Shown: positions 23,401 to 34,000 of the stretch, in pieces
How the letters are laid out: every line of letters begins with the position of its first letter
How positions within the stretch are numbered: position 1 is the stretch's first letter
Source: Trebouxia sp. TZW2008
Taxonomy: Eukaryota > Chlorophyta > Trebouxiophyceae > Trebouxiales > Trebouxiaceae
Assembly (NCBI GenBank): GCA_002118135.1
Contig: BDIU01000036.1
Span: 62,001 to 126,000 of the forward strand
Direction: 5' to 3'
DNA length: 64,000 nucleotides
The notes under the pieces: model-generated
The model's database searches: none
Told to the model about the DNA's origin: nothing
Seen by the model: the letters and a program-made list of their open reading frames with translations, nothing else
Translations under genes and position numbers: made by a program

Positions 23401-24566
23401 CCTGCTGATGTAGACCTGGACTTTGGGGGCCCTGTCGACATGGAGAGTATGCAGGAGAAGCCCGTGACAATGGATGGGCCTCCCCAAGCGACGCTGTCTC
23501 AACAGAGCTTTGGCCAAGGTCAGAAGCCAGCTCTCACTCGTGCATGCATGCCAGCATGTCTCAGCACTTGTGATGCACGAATGACATCTGTCAAAAATGC
23601 TGCGGCCCCTGCAGTCACTGAATTGCATCTGTCATATAATGTCTCAGCACCTACAGGTGATTCTCAGCATTGCGCGTGCACGAATTCCGTCTGCCATATG
23701 GCGCCTGCAAGTGCTTGTCAGCAATTCGTACACTCTGCTGTGCAGAGAGCAATGCTGATGTTGATGACCGTCGTGATGGGCTTTGCCCGGCTGGCCCCAT
23801 GGAGCATGATGCTGACCATGTGCCCTTGGTTACCCCGCCCCTCACTGACGGCCGTGATGAGGCAGGCTCACAGGTGTGATTATCTTGCTGTATTTGATAT
23901 TGCTGCTTGCTCAGCATGTGCTAAACTTTGTGTGTAAATGCATGCTGCAGTTGGTGTTGGTGATGCTGATGCTTTCCAGTGCATATCATTTGCACAATTG
24001 CTGACTTACTTGACTGTCTGATGGCAGAAAAGAGCTGAGCAAAAGTGTGTCTGGATGCAGGGAACAGAACTGAAGTCAACAGGTGGAGATGCAGATGCAA
24101 GGGATAGCTTTACATACCGGACAAGGATGGTGCTGTCTAGCTTGCAGACCAACTTTGAAGCAGCTGCAGAGCAAAATTCTCTCAAGAAGCGGCGTCTTTC
24201 CTCCACCTCCCCACATCACCCTTCACCTGAGGTATATTGCAACATTTCTTTCTCAATGCTTTACAAGCCAAATTGTGCAGCTGAATGGAGAATCTCCTGG
24301 CACCATTTTGCTGATTGCCTGTTGTACGCCTGATATGCTGCAGCAACCTCAAGCGCCAGCCTCTCTGCAGATGTGGCAAATGCTGCAAGTCTTCCTTGCA
24401 GGTGAGCATGAATGCCATGGTGGAAGGGAAGAGCCGCAAGGATGCATCAAGATGGTTCTTTGAGATGCTAGTCTTGAAGGCAAGGAATTATGTCAACTTG
24501 AAACAGGATGAGCCGTATGGTGACATACACATCTCAGCAACATCAAAATTGCTGACATCTCCTTGA
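20467..24566 (+). CDS. RAD21: Cohesin kleisin subunit RAD21/SCC1 (plant SYN type)
   Basis: Alpha-kleisin that closes the SMC1-SMC3 cohesin ring and is cut by separase at anaphase. The start [20 protein letters not shown] at 20467 matches the canonical N-terminus (MFYS...KGPL..WLA), followed by [17 protein letters not shown] and a CNDALVKIK helix (exon 20673-20812), the SMC3-binding N-terminal domain. Next come AITLPDNF (20911-21044), [13 protein letters not shown], acidic and Pro-rich linkers (21391-21561, 21824-22010), a basic [12 protein letters not shown] segment (about 22370-22488), [17 protein letters not shown] (22729-22864), an Ala/Glu-rich exon around 23112-23518, and the C-terminal winged helix: [13 protein letters not shown], then [20 protein letters not shown] (24401-24566). 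About 12 exons. The mitotic RAD21 form is preferred to the meiotic REC8 by overall fit, but this was not tested. Confidence 0.92.
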
Positions 24567-25094
24567 CGTGCCTTGGAAGCACAGGCCTAGATTTCAGACA
24601 GCAAAAAGTTTCACACGGACATGTCTCCTCTACGCAAGGCAATTATTGTTCACTCATGTTGGCTTCTGTTGAATTCGGCACAAACAGTTGACAATTGAAT
24701 TGTATGATCAGCCGGTATGTTGCAGATAGCTTATTGAGATGCAAGAAAATGTTTCTAAAGCTTGCAACACGTATGAGCTCATAGCTGTATGGGGTCGAAT
24801 GACCTAAACCAAGCAGTTTTTCTGTGCAAGCACATTTTGCTTTGCAATGAGTTGCTGCTGTGCACTGCTTCTAAGCGTGTTGCGTTCGACCTCAAGTTGC
24901 ATTGCCATCTTGCCAGGCAACTTGATACAACTCCGTGGGCACGGACAGCGTGCAGGCACGGGCCCTAGCCATGTGGGCAGGTCAATCCCGCTCCTTATCT
25001 CGACTGAGATTGGTTCACTGATCGGCGTTTGCAGACACTTTCGCATCGACAAGTGGTGCGCTCGTCCGTTGTTTGCCGTGCACCTACAGCAGCC
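24567..25094. other. RAD21 3' region and LHCB5 promoter
   Basis: 528 bp between two genes on +. No open frame of note. It should hold the RAD21 3' UTR and the light-responsive promoter and 5' UTR of LHCB5; I could not pick out a clear TATA box or named element. Confidence 0.4.
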
Positions 25095-27019
25095 ATGACT
25101 ACGATGTTGCGCAGTGGCTTTATGGGCAAGACCCTGCAGTCTGGCTCAGTCGCTCCTCGGGTGACACAGCCAAAGTTCCAGGTTTCTGCCATCTTTAAGA
25201 AAGCAGAAAAGGAGGGCAAAAAGGTTCAACAAAAGGCAAAGCAAGCCCTGCCACCCAAAGGCAAGGGTACCCAAGTCGTAAAGCAGGCTCAGTCAAAGGC
25301 TAAGAAAGCAGCCCCCTCTTTCTCTCCTCCATCAAAAAAGGCTGCACAGAAGGCTCCACAAAGGGCAGCTACCCAAGTCTTTGGAGGTGTCAAGAAGGCA
25401 GGCAACAAAGCTCAAAGCAAAGCAAAGAACGCTGGTTCATCGTCAAAGGGCTGGTTTGGTGAGGAGCGAGCTTCTGGTCTGGACAAGTGGTATGGTACGT
25501 ATATATGCCAGATTAGTGAACTTGCTTGCTGCACAACCGACTCCGTCTCATTATGTCTGCACTCGTATGCAGGTCCATCTCGGGCGCTGTTCCTGCCCAG
25601 AGGTCTGCTGGACGAGGCAGAGATTCCAGGATACTTGAACGGCCAACTGGCTGGCGAGTAAGTCGCCTCCACCTTTGCTGGCCATCTCTGTCGTACTTGA
25701 TCCTGCCGCTGTCTCTATTCAATTTGTCGCAATGCATAGCATATGATGCTGTCTTGCGTCTTGCAGCTATGGATATGACCCTCTGTCTCTCGGAAAGGAC
25801 CCCGAGACAGTCGAGAAGTACAGAGCGTACGAGCTGTTGCACGCTCGGTGGGCCATGCTTGCAGCAGCTGGCATTGTCATCCCAGAGGGGCTGCAGGCAA
25901 ACGGTGCAGACATCTATGGAGGCACCTGGTTTGAGACTGGTGCTGAGATGTTGAACGGCGGCACCTTGAACTACTTTGCAGTGCCTTGGGGTGTCATCAA
26001 CAACCCTCTGCCTCTAGCAGCAGTCACAGGCATTGAAGTTGTGCTGATGGGAGCAGTAGAGCGATTCAGGTAGCTCTGCATACTAGGAACAGTCAAGTTG
26101 TTGTTGCATTCTCAATGGTATGATGATGTCTTGCGCATGTGCACCTCTGGGAGTGTCATACCTGCAATGCCAAGTCGCATGATGTTGTGCAGGTCTAAGA
26201 AACTGCAATCTGTGATTGTTGGCATGTCCAGACGTGTCTTGCACATCAACAACTTATAGGCATGCTTGCTCTGCGCCGTGAGCATTGCTGTGGTCTTGAT
26301 CACATCACAACCACAGCATGGCACATCATGATGATTGCTGCTGATACAGGGCACAAGGCAAGGGACCTCAGGGATACTCACCCGGCGTGGGCAAGTTTGA
26401 CTCCAGCATCTTTGACAGACTAGACAACCTATACCCGGGTGGACCCTTTGACCCTCTTGGCCTAGCAGATGACCCAGAGGCGTTCGCAGAGCTCAAGGTC
26501 AAGGAAATCAAGAATGGCCGTCTTGCCATGGTTTCTGTCTTGGTAAGCTTTCATGTGCCTCTCAAAAACTGGTACAGAAAATGCTGGTTTGTATGATACG
26601 TATTTGCAGCATCTGCAGAAACATTGGCATGAGCTGCTACTTTGTGCACAGCACCATGTTGTTGCTTGCATTGCTGCAGATCACTTTACAGCTGCTCCTG
26701 CTCTGATTGGCGCAGCCTCAGACTTTAGACAATTGGCAATGCTTAACATCCATGCAGGGTTTGCATTACCTCCCGCATGCCTGCTGCCATTGGTACAGAC
26801 TGCCAGTTTGAAGCCCAGGGTGTGCACTGACAACAAAACCTCACTACTGTGTCAATCACTCGCTCAGGACTGTGTCTGCTGATCCTGCAGGCGTTTGCCA
26901 TTCAAAGTTATGTCACCGGAGAGGGCCCATATGCCAACTGGTCAAAGCACGTGGCTGACCCATTCGGCTACAACCTATTGACAATTGTTGGCAATGAGGA
27001 AAGGTTACCTACACTCTAG
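25095..27019 (+). CDS. LHCB5: Chlorophyll a/b-binding protein CP26 of photosystem II
   Basis: Minor monomeric antenna of photosystem II in the thylakoid membrane. Five exons with all phases checked: 25095-25494, 25573-25657, 25767-26069, 26350-26542, 26891-27019; total 1110 nt, 369 residues, about 80 longer than land-plant CP26. CP26-specific features: [40 protein letters not shown], first helix [15 protein letters not shown] (chlorophyll ligand Glu and the ExxHARWAML motif), [21 protein letters not shown], third helix [37 protein letters not shown], and the end EERLPTL. Residues about 35-125 are a Lys/Ala-rich basic extension between the transit peptide and the mature core. ATG 25095 is chosen since it begins a transit-peptide-like stretch and the exons then sum to a whole number of codons. 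Confidence 0.95.
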
Positions 27020-28027
27020 ATGGCCTGTTGTACCACTCGAGCTCTTTCAGCTTTTGAGAGTTGCCTTGCACAAGCAGGGTTTTGCAGCTTCCGCACTGCA
27101 GCTTGTACTTCTTGCCGCTACTCATAGATCAGATGCAAGCTGTGCCAGCGCACAATCACGCTTTTTGACTACCTCTTATAGCCTGGGAGTAGCCTCATCT
27201 GTAACGTTACAGTCCCTAGCAAGTTTTGTGTGTCCAACAATTTTGCGGTGGTCACAAGATGCTGCCACCAGAACAGTTATAGGATGTTCCTGCTTGGCCA
27301 TGTAATGCATGCTATGTGGGACAGTTTTGGGACACTGTCCATGTAAAGCAGCTTGAGAAATCCTCCATGTCAGAACTGGCCTCAATTTACCTTCTATTGC
27401 AGCCATTCACAGCCATGCATGACCCACTACTGTGAAGAGTAACGCAGGTGTCAGCTGATTTGTTTGCTGGCTTTGAGCCCTTGCTCAGGGCGGCCTGCAT
27501 GTTTTTGTCTTGCAGTATAAACAGATGAATATGAAAGGTGCATGCAGGCAGATTGCAGGCATGATGAAGCATCAGAGCATAACTACATGCAGTCACAAAG
27601 TCTGGCCTGAGCTGCATTTGCTGAGAGCTAGTGCGGCTCATGTTCTGTGTCGCTGCATGGCTTGTCAAAGCACAACAGGTGGCTTTGCTTTGATAATTCC
27701 ATTCAAACTCTATGCATTGACTAAAAGTGCTCAGTGCCCAGTCAACTCTAGCTTCAACTTTCGAGCTAGCGCTTGACCAAGCGTGCATAACTTTGCAAAC
27801 ATTCGCGGAGTGAAGTCAGCAACACAGATCGTATGAAAGTCTGCCATTGCATGGATGCTGCGATGCGTGAACCGCAAAACCCGACGTTGAGATTCTACTC
27901 AGATCAGTAGCAGGCACACGCCGTGAGCGGTGCTGCACTCAGGCTCTTTACACTACTTCTGCATGCGTACAGCTGAGCATTCAGCATGACTTAAGGTCTT
28001 GATAACGCCAAGTCAATGCTGTAGCTT
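27020..28027. other. Intergenic region between LHCB5 and the SET gene
   Basis: About 1 kb. TGTAA, the usual green-algal poly(A) signal, appears near 27300 and again near 27343, fitting an LHCB5 3' UTR of 280-330 bp. Open frames on either strand (for example 27387-27788) match nothing I know. Confidence 0.45.
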
Positions 28028-31000
28028 ATGGGCGTTACCAACAAGCGCAACAAATTCCTGAACGACAAGCAGCAATCCACTCAAGCACGCACGTCAGCTC
28101 TGCCGGTGCGACATACCTATTTTTGCTTGCTCTACCCGCTTGCAGTCTCAGAAAGTGGCATCCCTGACCCTGCTGTGAACAGCAGGTGCAGCAGGCAAGC
28201 TCAGTGGGCACCGCTAGCAGCAACCTGCACACAGACAGCCAACCATCCTACAGCACAGACAGTGCACATGCTGCTGCTCCTGCTGCTGTGGTTCAGCTAG
28301 CTCGGCAAGCAAAGCAGCCTGCCTTGGACGAGGCAATATCACCTGCAAACACCGCTGGCACAATACCTTTATCTGCCATGAGCCCCTCAGCTGATCACGA
28401 CTCTAGCAGCAGCAAGCACGGGCCACATGCAGATAGCGGCAAGGCAACAGCTGAGGCCAGAGCAAGCGTGGCAAGCACAGCACCAGCAAGCAGCCCCACC
28501 TTGCCAGTGATGACCACCAGGAAGCGGCGTAGGGAGACAGAAGAGCCAGAAGCAGATGCACCAACTGCAACTGCTCAGCCTCAAGACTCAGCAGGTGCTG
28601 ACACTGCTGTTCACCCGCAGCAAAGGGACGCAGAAGCATCAGCTGTGCCTGCAAATTACCCTCCTGGTGACGCTGCTGATGTCAACCAACAACCTTTTGG
28701 CAGCCTAGACTTAGTTGATCAAGTAGCAGTGCCTGAGGTCATGAAGCTGGCAGAGGAGCAGAATATTGTGTGGTGCAGGGTGAAGGGCTTTCCTGCTTGG
28801 CCAGTAAGTGCTGCTTTGACTTGCACTGGTCATGCTTTGGTCATGCTCACCTGCTGCGCTGAGCTAGTCTGCTGTTGATGCACATGACCTACATGCTTTG
28901 CCTCTGTTGCAATCACCAACCCCTATCTGCATGCCAGGGATTCTGCCATGAATGCGGACAAAAGCAGCCTGTACGTTCAAGAGATGCTGTTTGAATGTAG
29001 GCAGCCTGCCAATAATGTTGCAAAAGCTGGCATGCTGGTACAGTGAAAGGTCTTAACTGGGACAGTTTACTTGGTTGGTCTGTAGGCTCAGATCATGTCA
29101 GCAACTGCAGCTAAGCCCAGACTTGGCCATGTGCCTAAGACTGGCAAGGTGCCCATTATCTTCTTTGGCACCATTGAAGTGACATGGTCCACTGCCAAGG
29201 ACATTTTCAGCTGGAGTCAGGGCTTGAAAGACAACTTCTGGTCCAAGAACAAGTCCAAGAACAGACGACCTTTTGAGCTTGGTGTAGAGCAGGTGACTTT
29301 CTTGCTGGCAGCATTTCGCCTGCATTTGACAGCCTTCAATCATCTCCACAAAGCTGCAGACAAGCTCACAGATGAGCTTTTCAAGGAAAGCCAGCAGGTC
29401 TGACTGTTGTCCGCCAGTCTGTGCAAATTGTCTGAGTGTTTGTAGTCTTCATAATCTGTTGTCATGTGACTGGAATGCGTTTATGCTTGGATGTTTTCAT
29501 GTCTCTTCATCATTGGCACGCTCCTCAACATAGCAGCGCTTGCCTGCTTTGGCATTGATAGGCTATTTGCTTTGGCCTAGGTACGAGATTTCCTGCACCC
29601 TGAAGCTGGACGTAAAGCTCCAGAGCTCTGGTGGTGCAAGGCCCCACCCCTACCTCAAAGACAGGAAGCACCAAAACCCGCCTCTGCATCAGCCAAGCCT
29701 GAGGCCTCTGCTAGAAAGCAGCCTGCTAAGACAAAGTCTGCTGCGAAGCCTGCAGCGTCCAGCACACCAGCTAAGGCAGAGGCAGTTGCCAAACAAGCAT
29801 CTGATGTCGCAGAGGCCACTGTTCCGGCTGCAAAAGCCTTCAAAAGGAAGCGTTCAGCCTCTGATGGCAAGGTGATTCAGAAAGCAGCTGATGTGGACAG
29901 TCAGCCACAGTCTCTTGGATCTAGTCAGCCTTCACACGCACCCGCCATGGCAACTGACATTGCTGAAGACGCCATACCTCTTGCAGACTTGCCAGCACCA
30001 TCAGCAGTCCTGCAGCCAGGCACGCGCCCCAGAATTGCTCAAACTTCCCATTTTGACTTTGACAAGGTCAAAAAGCCTGCAGCAGCCAGAAGGCCTTCAG
30101 CCTCCGGCTCAGGGAAAGCCACTGCCTTCTCAGCTCGGACTTTGAGCGACCTCATGGAGGATGTGCCCTTGCTTCAGGCCCTCAAGGACCTGCTTTCTTC
30201 CCTGCAGCCCCAGCAGGCTCCCAAGTCTGCACTCCCAGATGCTGCACCTGGCCTGCAGTTGCAGCAGGCTCCCGGGACTGCACTCCCAGAAGCAGCTCAT
30301 GGCTTGCCAATGGGCACAGCGCTGGGCCCTGCAGTCATCAATGACAACTCCTCTGCTGGAGCTGCACATGAGCCTGCTGGTCTTTCGTCCACAGGCCCTG
30401 GACTGTTGCAATCAGCAGTTGCAGAGCAGCATAGACATCAAGGCAATTCAGCAGCTACACAGCTTGCTAGCTTGCCTGAGGCAGGCCAGGCTGAAGTCAA
30501 GCCACAGCCGGAGTTAGAGCCAGCAGCAGCACAAACTCCAAACCCTGCACAGCTTGCTAGCTTGCCTGAGGCAAATCAGGCTGAAGTCAAGGCACAGCCA
30601 GAGTCAGAGCCAGCAGCAGCACAAGCACCAGTGCCTGCACAGGCTACACAGCCAAACCGCCAGGATGCAAAGAGGATGAGAGGCAAGGCTGCAGTGCTGG
30701 CTAAAGCTCTGGGACTGGATGCAAAGGGTGCACTCAAACACAGCTCAGCACAGAGAAAGCCTCAACACCCTAACGGTAAGTTAGCTGCTTCTGAAATGTT
30801 GCAATTTGCGTCCTTGGATGAGCAGCATCTTGCAGATCCCTTGCAATATTGGGGAGCTTGACATGCTGTAACAAGAGTGGCATCAAGCCCTCACTGCCTG
30901 AACAGCATGACTACATTGTGTTGCAATGCTGAAGCCCTTTTGAAAAGACTGGCAGGGATAGCTAGATTTGCTGCAGACAGTCTGAAATTATGCTCTTGGT

Positions 31001-34000
31001 CTGCAGGGCTGCTTCCTGGTGCAGATCAGGCACAGTCAACATTGCATGCAGCTTTAGCTGGGCTGGGCCTGAGCCCACAGCAGTTGAGCCTGGTTGAGTG
31101 CAAGCTGATACCAGAGGTGCAGCAGCAAACAGCGAGCTGCATCCTTGAGGTAGCACAGCTAGCTGCTAGTCACATGCTTCATTGAAGTGCATAAGTGTCC
31201 TTGCAGCCCACAAGCAGGCAAGACTGTGCAATGCTGCTGTGTACAGTACTTCAAACTTCTGGATCACTGCAAAGGCACATGCCTACCCAATGCTGGCCTG
31301 TTAGCATGACAGCTTTGCACAGTACTCAAATTCACAGATGCAATGATTGCCAGTTCCCTCATCTGTCCAAGACGTCTGTGTGCACCGCAAATTTGCGACA
31401 ACCCTACAAAGGCTCTGAGAAAGACATGCGGCTACCAACTGCTTCTGTATGCTCTGTACATGATCATGATGGATACGATCACCATGTTTATGATCATGTA
31501 CATGCTCATGCTGCAACCAACATACAAGCTGTGCTTGCTGCAGGCTCTGTCCAGTGAGGCACAGCAGGGCCTTCAAGACCTGAAACAAGCTCTGCGCGCA
31601 ACCAGCCTGCAGCGTCACAACCCCCAGCTAGCAGCAGCAGCTCAGCAGGCGCCCAACCCACCTGCTGCTCTTGCACCACAGCCAGCCGCCACAGCCAATG
31701 TCCCTGAGCAGCTTGCAAGCATCCAGAATGCAGAGCTCAGGGACAGGGCTCCTCAGTACCAGCACATTGCCAGGAACGTGTACATGCGAGGCATTCAAAG
31801 GCCAAAACGGCAGGCCAGAGACGACATCCACATCTGCAACTGCCGCGCTCCGCAAGGCGCTTTTGGCGCTCTGCCTGCCCGCCAGCCCACACAGCGCCAA
31901 GCTAACAGCACCCTACACAAGCAGATGCTACAGAAGGCAGCAGCCGCTGCTGCTGCTGCTGCTGCTGCTGCTAGTGGTGCTGCTGCTGCTGCCAGTGGTG
32001 CTGCTGCTACTACCACTGCTGCTGATGGTGGTGGTGCAGTTGCTGCTGGTCAGCAGCCTGTTCCACTGCAGCAAGCTGATACTAGCCCTGCCTCAGCTGT
32101 CAGTCCTGTAGTCCATGCCATGCCAGGGTCTACCCAAGGTGTGGCCAATGGGGTAGGTGCTGCAAGCCCTTCTGGGCTAGCTGCAGCAACTGCTGATGCA
32201 GGTGTTCCAGGCGCTACACCCAGCCCTGTGGCACAAGCTGGGCCGGCTCAGCCTCTGGGATGCGGAGAGGACTGTCTCAACAGGCTGTCATTCATACACT
32301 GCGACCCAAAGCTCTGCCCTTGTGGGGAGGCCTGCAGCAATAGGTGATTTTGGCAAGAGAGAGAGAGTTTGACATGCTTTAGCCAGCCAACAAGGCTGGT
32401 TGCATGTGCCACACAGTGGCAATGATTGTATGTCCATGAAATTCAGGCAGTCCATGACATAGTGAATAACCCCCAAATAATCATGTTGAGCAAAAAGGGC
32501 GCGCATGTTATGACTGCAGCCCTCAAACCAATGAGGATACTTGGCCTGCACCACAGCCAATGCTCCACATTCAAGCACTAAGTGCTTTTCATCGCCTAAG
32601 GCCCCAGAACGACACAGCGTGCACAGCCTACAGGCGATGCACACAGTCGTCACCATGCTGTGCATCATCACATGACATGTGAACCAAACAGAATGCTGAC
32701 ACACATGTTTGGCCAGCTGCTGTTCAGAACATTCAATACTAAGCGCTGCATGGCTGTCACGGGGATGCTTTGATAGAAAAGCAATTGAATGGCATGGTGT
32801 GGCTGCAGGCCCTTTCATCAGCTTCAGTCTCCCGAGGTAGAGGTGTTTTTGACCACCAATCGCGGCTGGGGTGTCAAAGCTGCACAGCCTATCAGCAAGG
32901 GTACCTTCATTGTTGAGTATGCTGGTGAGGCATGTCAAAACCCTAGCAAATCTGATGATGATCACAGGCTCTTCCGTATGTTGTCATACGTTTGGTGGCC
33001 TTCCTCTTAGCATGTCACGTGCATGCTGCTCCAACCATCAGCCATTATACATCTGGCGACCTGCTTGACAGCATGTTATGCCCATGCTCCTATTGCTGTT
33101 GTGTGTGTATAGGCTGGTCACAATGCAATGTGCTAAGCCCAAGTGCATGGTATGGTGCAGGTGAAGTGGTGACAGACAAGGAGTGTGAGCGGCGCATGCA
33201 GCTGGCCAAGCAGACAGGAGAGCCGCACTTCTACATGATGGAGCTCAGCCCTGGTCTCATTATTGACGCCAGGGACAAGGGCAATGTGGCGCGCCTCATC
33301 AATAGCAGCTGTGCTCCCAACTGCCAGTCCCAGAAATGGCACGATGCTGCAACAGGTGGGCTACACATCACCTGACATCTCTGCTTTGTCGCCTGTGTCT
33401 GAAGTCAAACTTTGAACAGATACTGTGTTTCACAACTACTGCACTAATGCCGACTTCTGTTGCATGTCATGGCCAGATGAGCACAAATGCTGGACTTTGT
33501 CAGTGCTGATGTCACGCCTGTCAAAGGGACTCAGCTTGTCCCTGGCAGTATCAGACATATATGCATTGCACGCAACATATCGGGCTGCCTCTATAGACCA
33601 AGGCTCCCATTATGGCGCCTAATGGTGTAGACTTTTCTTTGCTTTTCTTTGCATGCAACAGATTGCCACATTGCATGATTCACTATTTACTGTGTTGTGT
33701 GTTTGCACAGGTGAGGTCAAGGTTGGCATATTTGCCCTAAATGACATCCCTGTTGGGGAGGAGCTGAGCTACGACTACCAGTTCCAGCATTATGGCCTTG
33801 CCCAAGCTGCTGGAGCCTATAGGCAAGTCCTCACACCTAAACCACATGCATGCTCATGTTCAGCCAAACATGCAAATGCGTGAGCTATGACAGACATGCT
33901 GCTGACAAGTAGCCTCTGGATTGCGCCCACTGGAGTGCACCAGAAGAACAAGCGCTGCATGCTGGTGCACATAACAATCCAAGCATGACTGGCTGCTGAT

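Noticed and set aside
31430..31560. Palindrome-rich CATGATCATG cluster as an origin or operator
   Set aside because: It lies in an intron of the SET gene right before an acceptor, and such short self-complementary words arise easily in GATC/CATG-rich sequence.
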